From 3107 sp001483205 (GTDB lineage: Bacteria > Pseudomonadota > Alphaproteobacteria > Rhodobacterales > Rhodobacteraceae): DNA of 64,000 nucleotides. How positions within the stretch are numbered: the first letter of the stretch is position 1; each line of letters begins with the position of its first letter. The notes beneath the pieces are model-generated. The model was given only the letters and a program-made list of their open reading frames with translations. It was not told the DNA's origin and searched no databases. Made by a program: the position numbers and the translations under genes. The DNA is taken from assembly GCA_964291375.2 (NCBI GenBank), contig OZ219809.1, forward strand, positions 62,001 through 126,000, given 5' to 3'. Shown here in pieces: positions 35,318 through 43,883 of this stretch.

Positions 35318-36535
35318 TCAGAAGAATGCCTGCAAGCCGGTCTGGGCGCGGCCGAGGATGAGTGTGTGTACGTCATGCGCGCCTTCGTAGGTGTTGACGG
35401 TTTCGAGGTTCACCATGTGGCGCATGACCTGGAACTCCTCGGAAATTCCGTTGCCTCCGTGCATGTCGCGGGCGAGCCTAGAGATATCCAGCGCCTTGCC
35501 GCAGTTGTTGCGCTTGATGATTGAGATCATCTCGGGCGCGGCCTGGGCTTCGTCCATCAGCCGACCCACGCGTAGGGCGGCCTGAAGTCCCAATGAGATA
35601 TCGGTCTGCATGTCGGCGAGCTTCTTCTGGTAGAGTTGCATGCTGGCCAGCGGCTTGCCGAACTGCTTGCGGTCGAGACCGTATTGGCGCGCCGCATGCC
35701 AGCAGAACTCGGCCGCGCCGAGCACACCCCAGGCGATGCCGTAGCGCGCGCGATTGAGACAGCCGAAGGGGCCTTTCAGACCCTCGACGTTTGGCAAGAG
35801 CGCATCTTCGGCGACCTCTACATTGTCCATTACGATTTCGCCGGTCGTTGAGGCGCGTAGGCTCAACTTTCCCTCGATCTTGGGCGCCGAGAGCCCCTTC
35901 AGGCCCTTGTCCAGAACGAAGCCGCGGATCTTGCCGCCATGCGCTTCGGATTTGGCCCAGACGATAAAGACATCGGCAAAGGGCGAGTTCGATATCCACA
36001 TTTTCGTGCCGGTGAGCAGATAGCCACTTGGGATTTTCCTCGCTCGTGTTTTCATGCTTCCTGGGTCAGAGCCTGCATCGGGCTCGGTCAGGCCGAAACA
36101 GCCTATCCATTCTCCACTAGCGAGTTTCGGCAGATATTTCCGACGCTGCGTTTCCGAGCCATAGGCGTAGATCGGGTATATCACCAGCGAGGACTGAACG
36201 CTCATCATCGACCGGTAGCCACTATCGATCCGTTCAATCTCGCGTGCGACCAGACCATAGGTCACGTAGCCAGCTCCGAGTCCGCCGTATCCCTCGGGGA
36301 TCGTCATGCCGAGCAGGCCCATCGCCCCCATTTCGGCAAAGAGCCCAGGATCCGATGTTTCATCACGATAGGCGGCCATGACCTTGGGCTGTAGCACGTC
36401 CTGGGCAAAGGTCTGGGCCGCGTCGCGCACCATCCGCTCATCCTCTCCTAGCTGGTCCTCCAGCAGGAAGGCGTCATCCCAGGCGAATGCCGCGAGCTCC
36501 GGCGCGTCTTTGGCTTTGAGTCTGGTCTCGGTCAT
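35318..36535 (-). CDS. gcdH: glutaryl-CoA dehydrogenase
   Basis: A 405-aa FAD acyl-CoA dehydrogenase that converts glutaryl-CoA to crotonyl-CoA plus CO2. Signature segments are CFGLTEPDAGSDPGSMKTRAR, the flavin-binding GTKMWISNSPFADVF and NTYEGAHDVHTLILGRAQTG, with the catalytic Glu in the YEG motif. The overall sequence follows GcdH rather than short-chain acyl-CoA dehydrogenases. It overlaps the aminotransferase stop by 4 nt and lies 11 bp before the E1 gene. Confidence 0.9.
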   Translation of the reverse strand: MTETRLKAKDAPELAAFAWDDAFLLEDQLGEDERMVRDAAQTFAQDVLQPKVMAAYRDETSDPGLFAEMGAMGLLGMTIPEGYGGLGAGYVTYGLVAREIERIDSGYRSMMSVQSSLVIYPIYAYGSETQRRKYLPKLASGEWIGCFGLTEPDAGSDPGSMKTRARKIPSGYLLTGTKMWISNSPFADVFIVWAKSEAHGGKIRGFVLDKGLKGLSAPKIEGKLSLRASTTGEIVMDNVEVAEDALLPNVEGLKGPFGCLNRARYGIAWGVLGAAEFCWHAARQYGLDRKQFGKPLASMQLYQKKLADMQTDISLGLQAALRVGRLMDEAQAAPEMISIIKRNNCGKALDISRLARDMHGGNGISEEFQVMRHMVNLETVNTYEGAHDVHTLILGRAQTGLQAFF

Positions 36536-37710
36536 GAGGGGACACCTTGAAGAGCTTTTGCAATGCGCGAGATCCCCTCAACGAGGGTCGCATCGCTGTA
36601 GGCGAAGGACAGGCGCAAATGACCCGCGAGACCGAAGGCGCGACCCGGCACGACGGCAACGCCCGCTGCCTCCATCAACCAGGCGCAGACTTCAGTATCG
36701 TGCTCGAAACGGCCACCATTGGTCTTCAGCAGACCAGCGACTGAAGGGAAGACATAGAACGCGCCGTCCGGCTCGGGACAACTTATGCCCGAAATGGTAT
36801 TCAACTCGTCAACGACGAGCCTGCGACGCGCATCAAGGATGGCGCGACGCTCATCAAGTATCGCAGGATCGCCTTGCAGAGCCGCCAGGGCAGCCCACTG
36901 CGTGATCGAACAGGCTCCGGAAGTGACCTGGCCCTGAACGGCATTCATCGCCTTGATCAGTTCCAGCGGGCCGATGCCCCAGCCGATCCGCCAGCCCGTC
37001 ATCGACCAGGCCTTCGAGGCACCGTTCACGATCAGCATGCGGTCACGCAAACGCGGCGCGGCCTCAGCGATGGAGGTAAAAGGAACGAAACTGAGGTGCT
37101 CGTAGATCTCATCGGCCAGAACCCATACATGCGGGTGGCGGTCCAGGACCACGGCCAGCGCGGCTATCTCTGCGCGGCTGTAGATCGCCCCTGATGGATT
37201 CGACGGTGAGTTCAGCATCAGCCAGCGGGTGCGCGGCGTGATGGCCGCTTCGAGTTGGCCAGGGGTCAGCTTGAACCCGTGTTCCATCGGGCAGGCGACC
37301 TCGACCGGCACACCCCCGCACATTCGCACTATGTCCGAATAGCTGGTCCAGTAGGGCGCTGGCATTATCACCTGATCGCCCGCGTCCAGCGTGGCCAGCA
37401 TACAGTTGGCGATCACCTGCTTAGCGCCGGTCGAGATCATCGTCTGTGACGCCTCGACGCCGTAGCGCACACTGATGGCCGCCCGCAACTCCAGGACGCC
37501 AGCCGTGGGTGGGTATTTGGTCTTTCCGTCCAGCGCCGCTCGATTTGCCGCCTCCACCACCTGGGGTGGTGTCGGCATGTCCGGCTCGCCATTAGAAAGC
37601 GACAGGATATCCCGACCTTCGGCCCTGAGACGCGCCGCACGTTCCGAGATCTCGACGATCTCGGACAACTCGATCCTGTCAAGCCGTCTGGCGCGGCGGA
37701 ACGGACACAT
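36532..37710 (-). CDS. class I aminotransferase, likely 2-aminoadipate transaminase
   Basis: A 392-aa PLP enzyme of fold type I. Visible motifs are LSNGEPDMPTP, the cofactor-binding ISTGAKQVIANCMLA, MLNSPSNPSGAIYS, LADEIYEHL and VNGASKAWSMTGWRIGW with the Schiff-base Lys and Arg. By sequence it could be an aspartate or aromatic aminotransferase. Its coupling to lysine 6-dehydrogenase and glutaryl-CoA dehydrogenase makes 2-aminoadipate to 2-oxoadipate the best guess. It starts within the preceding stop (TGATG overlap). Confidence 0.8.
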   Translation of the reverse strand: MCPFRRARRLDRIELSEIVEISERAARLRAEGRDILSLSNGEPDMPTPPQVVEAANRAALDGKTKYPPTAGVLELRAAISVRYGVEASQTMISTGAKQVIANCMLATLDAGDQVIMPAPYWTSYSDIVRMCGGVPVEVACPMEHGFKLTPGQLEAAITPRTRWLMLNSPSNPSGAIYSRAEIAALAVVLDRHPHVWVLADEIYEHLSFVPFTSIAEAAPRLRDRMLIVNGASKAWSMTGWRIGWGIGPLELIKAMNAVQGQVTSGACSITQWAALAALQGDPAILDERRAILDARRRLVVDELNTISGISCPEPDGAFYVFPSVAGLLKTNGGRFEHDTEVCAWLMEAAGVAVVPGRAFGLAGHLRLSFAYSDATLVEGISRIAKALQGVPS

Positions 37711-38777
37711 CAGACCTTGCCACCGCTGTAATGCGCCCCTGTACGGGTTGCGAGGAACTCGTGGAGAGGGATCTCTTCCTGCTTGAGAAAGCCCTGCCTT
37801 GGCAGCTTGCCATCGCGGACCATCTCGATCACTGCGACCACTGACGAGGCTGTCGTCCAGGCGATCGCGGTCCGCTCGATCCCGGCGATCTCGATCGGGT
37901 AATAGGCACGGACGAACTCCTTGCGGAATAGCCTTCCGTCTGCCCGACCCTCCGCCGCGACATGGATGTAGACCACGTCGTCGTTCACCGGTGGCTTGGC
38001 GTTGACCAGGATCTCACCCGCCTCATTGCGCCGCTCGCGCATCAGGAGTTCGTGAAAGAAGAAGTTCATTAGTTTCACGTGTCCTGGGTAACGCATGGTC
38101 TTGTAGTCCATGTTCGGGACGCGGTCCTTGTAGGTCTCGCACATGGTGCCGAGCCCGCCGGATGTGGTGAAGGCCTCGAGTTCAGTGCCGCCAATGAATA
38201 GTTTCTCGACCCATTCCATGGGCGAGACCCATTTCACCTGGCCTTCCTCAATGACCTCACAATCGTTGAGGTACTCGTTCACGACGCCCTCAGGGGACCA
38301 GTTGAAGGAATAACCCATCAGGCCCGTGGGATGCTGCGGCAGAGCACCGACCCGCATCTTGCAGGAGCGGCAGTCGTCGAACTGTGCGATCAGATCGGCT
38401 CCGACGATCCCGACAAAGCCCGGTGCCAACCCACATTGAGGGGCCATCAGGCCCTTGGCGGTCTTGGACAGTTCGATGATCGCCTTGGTGGTCGGAACGT
38501 CCTCGGTAAGGTCGAAGTAGTGAATGCTGGCCGCATGGGCCGCCTTGGCCACACCTGTGTTCAGGTGATAGGGCAGGCACGACAGTACGCCATCAACCGA
38601 GGCCAATGCACCATTGAGAGCCTGCGGGTCAGCGATCGAGATCGTCTTGGTCGCGAACGGCAGATCGCGCGAATGCGCTACCGCGTCGAAGCCCGTAACG
38701 ACGAACCCGCTTTCATGCAAAAGCTCGGCGGCAAGAGTGCCGACCTTTCCCAGTCCCAATACGGCGATGGTCTTCAT
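37710..38777 (-). CDS. lysine 6-dehydrogenase / saccharopine dehydrogenase-like protein
   Basis: A 355-aa Rossmann-fold dehydrogenase (VLGLGKVGTLAAELLHESGF at the N-terminus) of the saccharopine dehydrogenase family. LAPGFVGIVGADLI and TSGGLGTMCETY are family blocks. Its length fits lysine 6-dehydrogenase, which converts lysine directly to aminoadipate semialdehyde, better than the bifunctional LKR-SDH. As first gene of the operon with a good AGGAAGAG ribosome-binding site it supplies the first step, and the five genes that follow can complete most of the route to crotonyl-CoA. Saccharopine dehydrogenase activity is the alternative. Confidence 0.78.
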   Translation of the reverse strand: MKTIAVLGLGKVGTLAAELLHESGFVVTGFDAVAHSRDLPFATKTISIADPQALNGALASVDGVLSCLPYHLNTGVAKAAHAASIHYFDLTEDVPTTKAIIELSKTAKGLMAPQCGLAPGFVGIVGADLIAQFDDCRSCKMRVGALPQHPTGLMGYSFNWSPEGVVNEYLNDCEVIEEGQVKWVSPMEWVEKLFIGGTELEAFTTSGGLGTMCETYKDRVPNMDYKTMRYPGHVKLMNFFFHELLMRERRNEAGEILVNAKPPVNDDVVYIHVAAEGRADGRLFRKEFVRAYYPIEIAGIERTAIAWTTASSVVAVIEMVRDGKLPRQGFLKQEEIPLHEFLATRTGAHYSGGKV

Positions 38778-38872
38778 GCGCTCTTCCTCTCAGGCTGCCG
38801 GTTGATCCAAGAATAACGAGAATTCTCTTGAGAAAAATGCACAGAAAAATATGTTATTGGTGACATTAGGTA
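38778..38872. promoter_or_regulatory. divergent promoter region between lysine operon and lysR
   Basis: This 95-bp AT-rich interval separates two divergent genes. GAGAATTCTCTTGAGAA holds a small palindrome (GAGAATTCTC, 38818-38827) and a TTGAGAA half. A LysR-type regulator commonly binds such a site and activates the divergent operon in response to a pathway intermediate. The exact LysR box (T-N11-A) is not assigned. Confidence 0.5.
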
Positions 38873-39778
38873 ATGAAAAGCATGAAGCGTTTTCCGAACA
38901 TTCCGTCGCTCTCTCTGCTGAGCAGCTTCGAGGCCGCCGCCCGACACGAGAGCTATACCCTCGCCGCCGAGGAACTCGGAGTTACCCAAGGTGCTGTCAG
39001 CAGACAGGTCCGCGAATTGGAGAACTTCGTTGGGATTTCCCTGTTCCAGCGGATTGGGCGCACGGTAAGGCTGACCGAGGCAGGGCGAGCCTTCGCAAAC
39101 GAGATCGCGAACGACCTCGGCCAGCTTCAAACGTCGGTAAATCGTGCGATCGCTGGCGGTGAGGCGGTGTCGCTTTTGATGATCGCCGTCCTGCCGACCT
39201 TCGCTTCGCGCTGGCTGGTGCCTCGGCTGCCCGACTTCAAACGGCTCCGGCCCGGCGTCGAGCTTGAGCTTCAAAGCCGGGCGGAACCGTTCGACCTGCA
39301 GCACAGCCAGGTGGACCTGGCGATCCACTACGGGTGCGCGGACTGGCCGGGAGCGCGACTGGTTCCTCTGTGCCCAGAGGATCTTGTTGTCGTTGCCTCG
39401 CCCGAGCTGGTGGAGAAATACGACCTGACCTCCAGGGCGAAGGTCTTCGAGGCACCGCTCCTGCACCTGACCTCCCGTCCCGAGTTGTGGACCCGATACC
39501 GGATGCAACTTGGTGTGTCCGGACGAGATGCCTTTCCTGGCCCGCGCTTCGACCAGTTTTCGATGCTGATTTCCGGAGCTATCGCTGGCCTCGGCGCGGC
39601 AATCCTTCCAACCTACCTGATCGAAAACGAACTGGCCTCAGGCAATCTCCGGACGGTCGGACGTGTGGCAGCAGCGCCGGACGAAAGCTATTTTATTGCC
39701 AGCCCAATGGGTCAAACAAGCGAGCTCGCCAAGGTCTTTTCCGATTGGCTGAAACGACAGGTCCGCCGACCATCCTGA
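38873..39778 (+). CDS. LysR-family transcriptional regulator (GcvA-like)
   Basis: A 301-aa regulator. The N-terminal winged HTH is PSLSLLSSFEAAARHESYTLAAEELGVTQGAVSRQVRELE, split here by family position, and the rest is a LysR substrate-binding domain (PTFASRWLVPRLPDF, VDLAIHYGCADWPGA). It resembles the GcvA/AmpR branch. It is transcribed divergently from the lysine-catabolic operon and most likely controls it. Start is ATG 38873 or the ATG three codons later. Confidence 0.88.
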   Translation: MKSMKRFPNIPSLSLLSSFEAAARHESYTLAAEELGVTQGAVSRQVRELENFVGISLFQRIGRTVRLTEAGRAFANEIANDLGQLQTSVNRAIAGGEAVSLLMIAVLPTFASRWLVPRLPDFKRLRPGVELELQSRAEPFDLQHSQVDLAIHYGCADWPGARLVPLCPEDLVVVASPELVEKYDLTSRAKVFEAPLLHLTSRPELWTRYRMQLGVSGRDAFPGPRFDQFSMLISGAIAGLGAAILPTYLIENELASGNLRTVGRVAAAPDESYFIASPMGQTSELAKVFSDWLKRQVRRPS

Positions 39779-39787
39779 CTGGCGGAC
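39761..39787. terminator. hairpin between convergent lysR and glutamine-synthetase-like gene
   Basis: GTCCGCC and GGCGGAC form perfect 7-bp arms around a 13-nt loop, spanning the lysR stop. Both genes converge here, so it may serve as a bidirectional terminator. No T-tract follows on either strand, so it is weak. Confidence 0.3.
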
Positions 39788-39801
39788 GACCCAACCGCTG
39801 C

Positions 39802-41112
39802 TCAATAGGTTGCCTCATAGGCCGCGCATTTCTCGGCTACGTCCATGCCCTTAAGATGAGCGATCTCTGCGGACTTGTGGGCCCGGTAGACAGAGGCGAA
39901 GGCGCTTGGGAACCAGCACGTCGCAGTCCTGCTCGCTTCGAAGCGCTTGAGAGCAGCCTCGAGCGTTGTTGGCAAGCGCACAAAACCACGCTCAGACAGT
40001 TCGTCGTGGGACAGGAGCGACAGATCTTCTTGCGTTGGTGCGGGTGGTGCCAGACCTTCTTCGATGCCCTGCACTCCTGCATGAACGATGGCCGCGAGGG
40101 CAAGATGCGGACAGGCGGCAGCATCGGCAGCGCGATATTCGATGTTGAACTGCCGGGCAATTGCGGCGGGATCCTTGGCCGTCACCGGGCAGATGCGCAA
40201 CAAGGCCTCGCGGTCGCGGAAGCCGAGGTTGTTGTAGGCAGCGGACCAGCGGTGCGGGGTCAATCGCTCATAGGAGATCACCGAAGGCGCGGTGAAGGCC
40301 ACGATGCTTTCTATGTACTTGAGGACGCCTGCGGCAAAAGCGCTCGTCAGGTCCGACATGCCGAAGGGCTTGCGTTCATCATAGGTGACGGGTGCCCCAT
40401 CCTCGTCCACGAAACTCAGATGCACATGCACGCCATTGCTGACACTTGCCACGTCACGGATCGGAACAAAGGTGGCTTGCTCACCATGGGCCTTCGCTGC
40501 CGATCGGGTCAGCTCGCGCAGGATGACGGCTTCATCAGCGGCGCGCAGTCCGTCCTTCGGCCCCACGACAACCTCGAATTGGTTGGGGCCAAATTCCTTC
40601 ATTACACCGTCGGGGGTCATGCCAGCCTGTTTTAGGGCACCCATCAGTGCCGCGAGGAAAGGGCGCTGAAGTTCGAAGGCTTCGCGGCCAAAGCCCTGAT
40701 TGCATAGGACAGGGTCGGCCCTAAGTTGGAATTCGTGCTCAAAGGCCGCCACGAGCCGGACCTTGGCGATACGATGGAGACGCTCCAGCGCGCTCCGTAG
40801 CAGCGCGCGGGTACAGAACTCCCAAGGCTCGCCCTCCAGCGTGACTATATCCCCAAGCATGTAGTGTTCGACCCGTCCCGTCCCGAAGTCTACCTCGACC
40901 TCTGCAGTAGGATCGGGAACTAGCAACAGGTCTCCAAAGGAGCCGAACGGGCTCTCGCCTATGCTGTCGAAACAGGTGATCATCACGTTGGTCGGAACCC
41001 ATCCCACGCCCCGCTTGAGGCGTTTTTCCAGTTGATCGGCCGGAAAAGCCTTGCCGCGGACCTTACCCGCAATGTCGCAGGTGGCAGCAAGAACGAGAGG
41101 CATGGGCGTCAT
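39802..41112 (-). CDS. glutamine synthetase-like (gamma-glutamyl ligase) protein
   Basis: A 436-aa member of the GlnA superfamily. AAFEHEFQL, MKEFGPNQFEVVVGP and NGVHVHLSF are metal- and substrate-site segments, and SYERLTPHRWSAAYNNLGFRDREALLRICPV is the C-terminal catalytic block. It is more divergent than housekeeping GlnA, like the GlnT/PuuA and FluG-type enzymes that gamma-glutamylate amines. Its stop lies near lysR and its start overlaps the RpiR-type regulator gene by 4 nt. The substrate is unknown; the nearby uptake system and hydrolases suggest use of an organic nitrogen compound. Confidence 0.78.
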   Translation of the reverse strand: MTPMPLVLAATCDIAGKVRGKAFPADQLEKRLKRGVGWVPTNVMITCFDSIGESPFGSFGDLLLVPDPTAEVEVDFGTGRVEHYMLGDIVTLEGEPWEFCTRALLRSALERLHRIAKVRLVAAFEHEFQLRADPVLCNQGFGREAFELQRPFLAALMGALKQAGMTPDGVMKEFGPNQFEVVVGPKDGLRAADEAVILRELTRSAAKAHGEQATFVPIRDVASVSNGVHVHLSFVDEDGAPVTYDERKPFGMSDLTSAFAAGVLKYIESIVAFTAPSVISYERLTPHRWSAAYNNLGFRDREALLRICPVTAKDPAAIARQFNIEYRAADAAACPHLALAAIVHAGVQGIEEGLAPPAPTQEDLSLLSHDELSERGFVRLPTTLEAALKRFEASRTATCWFPSAFASVYRAHKSAEIAHLKGMDVAEKCAAYEATY

Positions 41113-41954
41113 TTGGAGGGATCCTTGTCAGTCATGCGAACGGCGTCCCAAGCCTGGATACGATGCTGGGTCTGTTCGAAATTGTCTTCGGCGATCTTGG
41201 TAAAGAGCGCCTCGATTACGGCAAGTGCGGGCGCGTAGGTATCCCAGAGCGTCCCTGTCTCGATCGGAACGGTCAGGACTTCGGCAGCGTACTTTGCAAT
41301 CGGAGACAGCCACTTGTCCGTCATCAGAACAATCCGCGCCCCGCGTTCGTGGGCAGCCCGGCTCACATGAAGCAGCGAAGCTTGGTAGCGGCGGAAATCG
41401 ATGACGAACAACACATCGCCCGATTTTGTGCGCAACAGGTATTCCGGCCAGAGTTCGACATCGGCAGGCAAGTGCTGGACACCGCTGCGCACCTGCCCAA
41501 GGTGAAAGGAAAGCACCAACGCAAGCGAGTTGCTGACCCGGCCGCCGATTACCTGTAGCTCGCGCTTCCGGTCCGAAAGCAAGGCGCAAACCCTGTCGAA
41601 CTGGTCGTCGGTGATTGCGCTGGGGGCGGCGGCCATTAGGCTCGTGGCACGCGCCATAAAATCGCCAAGATAGCCACCTTCGATCTCGCGCCAGCCCTTA
41701 TGAAGTTCGACCGGCGAACGCTGCCCCTCCTTGAGCTCCGAGATCAGTTCGCGCTGGAATTCTTGATATCCGGACAAGCCGATCTTGGTAACGAACCGCG
41801 AGATCGACGGCGCCGATACCTCGGCGTGCCGTGCCAGATCCTGGATCGAAGCCAGCCCCGAGTAGGGATAATCCGACAAGAGCGCTGCCGCGAGTTTCCG
41901 CTCGCTGGCCGTCAAGACCTCGGCCGTCGCCCTGATTCGTTTACGAACCTGCAT
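41109..41954 (-). CDS. MurR/RpiR-family transcriptional regulator
   Basis: A 281-aa regulator with an N-terminal HTH_6 domain (LTASERKLAAALLSDYPYSG...HAEVSAPSISRFVTKIGLSGYQEF) and a C-terminal SIS domain (ALLSDRKRELQVIGGRVSNSLA, GDVLFVIDFRRYQASLLHVSRAAHERGARIV, split by family blocks). SIS domains usually bind phosphosugars, but amino-acid-related members exist. It is divergent from the Liv-type transporter operon and coupled to the GlnA-like gene, so it probably represses both. Confidence 0.88.
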   Translation of the reverse strand: MQVRKRIRATAEVLTASERKLAAALLSDYPYSGLASIQDLARHAEVSAPSISRFVTKIGLSGYQEFQRELISELKEGQRSPVELHKGWREIEGGYLGDFMARATSLMAAAPSAITDDQFDRVCALLSDRKRELQVIGGRVSNSLALVLSFHLGQVRSGVQHLPADVELWPEYLLRTKSGDVLFVIDFRRYQASLLHVSRAAHERGARIVLMTDKWLSPIAKYAAEVLTVPIETGTLWDTYAPALAVIEALFTKIAEDNFEQTQHRIQAWDAVRMTDKDPSK

Positions 41955-41987
41955 CCGCTGCGATCCTCCTTTGTCGATCCCAAGGTT

Positions 41988-42045
41988 ATTGGAATTTTTT
42001 TTCCAATCAACATTTATTAGTTGACTCTGAAATTTTTTTTCTAAT
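41988..42045 (+). promoter_or_regulatory. tandem palindromic operator for the RpiR-type regulator
   Basis: ATTGGAA-TTTTTT-TTCCAAT (41988-42007) is a perfect 7-bp inverted repeat. A second, near-identical copy (GAAA, eight T, CTAAT, 42029-42045; 15 of 17 bases equal) starts 38 bp further on. TTGGAAA-like palindromes with an A/T centre are known operators of RpiR-type proteins. The pair sits between the regulator gene and the transporter operon. Confidence 0.65.
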
Positions 42046-42074
42046 CATCCAGACATCATGACCGGAGATTCCCC

Positions 42075-43862
42075 ATGGAACTCACCTTGCCCCGCCCCCA
42101 TCTCGCGGCCGCCCTGCTGGCAATCTTCGGCGTTGTCGTGTCGCTGGCCTTTGTCGGTGGCGTGATCGGAATGTCAGTCGAGCGGACCGTGACAGTCTTC
42201 CTGATCTCGCTGACAGCGATTGCGGCGATGGGCCTCTACTCCGGCAACTCCGGCATCCTGAGCTTCGGGCACCTCGCATTCATGGCCATCGGCGCTTACG
42301 TGGCAGCGCTTCTGACCTTGCCAGCGCAGATCAAGAGGGCAACCCTGCCCGCCTTGCCGGACTGGTTCGCGACAATAGAACTGAGTCTCTTCCCGGCAAC
42401 CTTGATCGCGATAGCAGTGACGATGATCGTCGCGGCCGGGGTCGGCCTTGCAATCTGGCGACTTGAGAGGTCGGCGGCCACAATTGCCACCCTAGCTCTT
42501 TTGATCATAGCACACGGAGTCCTGATCGGATGGCGAGATGTCACGCGGGGGGCGCAGACCTTCTTCGGCGTTCCGCGGGAAACCACGATCTGGGTCGCGG
42601 CAGGGGGAGCATTGATCGCCTTGGTGGTCGCTCGCCTGTACCGCGATTCCGCCTCTGGCCTGCGGCTGCGGGCGGGCCGTGAAAACAGCATCGCCGCCGC
42701 AACCGTCGGTGTCAACGTCCCGCGCGAGCGGTTCATTGCCTTCGTGCTGAGTGCTGGTCTCATGGCCCTGTCGGGAGCGCTGATCGCGCATTTCCTCGGC
42801 GCATTCAGCCCGAAGAAGTTCTACTTTACCGATACTTTCTTCCTACTCGCGATGTTGATCGTAGGAGGAATGACGACGGTCACGGGCACCATGTCCGGCG
42901 CGGTCGTGGTGACCTTGGTCACAGAGCTGCTGCGCCGCTTCGAGAGCGGGTTTGACCTTGGGTTTATCGCGGTCCCGCAAATCTTCGGTACAACGCAGAT
43001 CGGGATCGCCTTGCTGATCCTGTTTGCCCTCGCGCACCGTCCCGACGGGCTGGTCGGTTTGAAGGAATGGGAAGAGTGGCTCGTTCCGGCCCGACGCGCC
43101 GTTGTGACTCCCAAACCGCTGTCGCCAGCGAAGGCCGAGGCATTGAATGCCCGAAACATTACCAAGCGCTTTGGCGGACTGGTCGCCACGAACGACATCA
43201 GCTTGATGATCAAGCCCGGCGAAATTCTTGGCCTGATCGGTCCGAACGGATCCGGCAAGACGACGCTTCTTAACCTGCTGTCCGGTGTCCTGAAGCCAGA
43301 CACAGGGAGTGTGATGCGTGGAGAGCGAGACCTGCTTGATCTGCCCCCCCACAAGATCGTCGACGTCGGCATCGCGCGCACCTACCAGAATATCCGACTG
43401 TTTCCGACGCTGTCGGTCTACCAGAACGTCCAGGTCGCCGCGTTGTCGACCAAAGGCGGCAGCGACGCCGACGCCCGAACCGCTGGCGCGCTGAACTGGC
43501 TCGGGCTTGGTCATGTGGCCGAGGCCGCCGCCAGCACACTGTCCTACGGCGATCAGCGTCGCGTTGAAATCGCCCGGGCTTTGGTTTGCCAGCCCTCGCT
43601 TATTTTTCTTGACGAACCCGCGGCCGGAATGAACCGCGAGGAAACGGACGCCTTGATGAAAACCCTGCGCAACCTGAATGGCGAGCTGGGTATTGGCATC
43701 CTGCTGGTTGACCACGACCTCGCACTGATCAACGCGCTCTGCCAGCGCATCGTCGTTCTCAACGAGGGCCACAATATCGCCGAAGGCCCCCCCGAAGAGG
43801 TGCGCAACGATCCGGCCGTCATCGAAGCCTATCTGGGCACCACCAGCAATGAAACCACGTAG
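42075..43862 (+). CDS. Liv-type ABC transporter, permease-ATPase fusion (LivM-LivG)
   Basis: A 595-aa protein. Residues 1-320 are a LivM-type permease with about eight to ten hydrophobic segments and the family loop LYSGNSGILSFGHLAFMAIG. Residues about 355-595 are a LivG-type ATPase: Walker A LIGPNGSGKTTLLNLL (near 388), signature STLSYGDQRRVEIARAL (near 490) and Walker B LIFLDEPAAG (near 508). The two are usually separate genes. Together with the LivK-, LivF- and LivH-like genes downstream it forms a complete branched-chain or amide-type uptake system. A GGAG lies before the ATG. Confidence 0.9.
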   Translation: MELTLPRPHLAAALLAIFGVVVSLAFVGGVIGMSVERTVTVFLISLTAIAAMGLYSGNSGILSFGHLAFMAIGAYVAALLTLPAQIKRATLPALPDWFATIELSLFPATLIAIAVTMIVAAGVGLAIWRLERSAATIATLALLIIAHGVLIGWRDVTRGAQTFFGVPRETTIWVAAGGALIALVVARLYRDSASGLRLRAGRENSIAAATVGVNVPRERFIAFVLSAGLMALSGALIAHFLGAFSPKKFYFTDTFFLLAMLIVGGMTTVTGTMSGAVVVTLVTELLRRFESGFDLGFIAVPQIFGTTQIGIALLILFALAHRPDGLVGLKEWEEWLVPARRAVVTPKPLSPAKAEALNARNITKRFGGLVATNDISLMIKPGEILGLIGPNGSGKTTLLNLLSGVLKPDTGSVMRGERDLLDLPPHKIVDVGIARTYQNIRLFPTLSVYQNVQVAALSTKGGSDADARTAGALNWLGLGHVAEAAASTLSYGDQRRVEIARALVCQPSLIFLDEPAAGMNREETDALMKTLRNLNGELGIGILLVDHDLALINALCQRIVVLNEGHNIAEGPPEEVRNDPAVIEAYLGTTSNETT

Positions 43863-43883
43863 TCAAGAAACAGGGAGACACCC

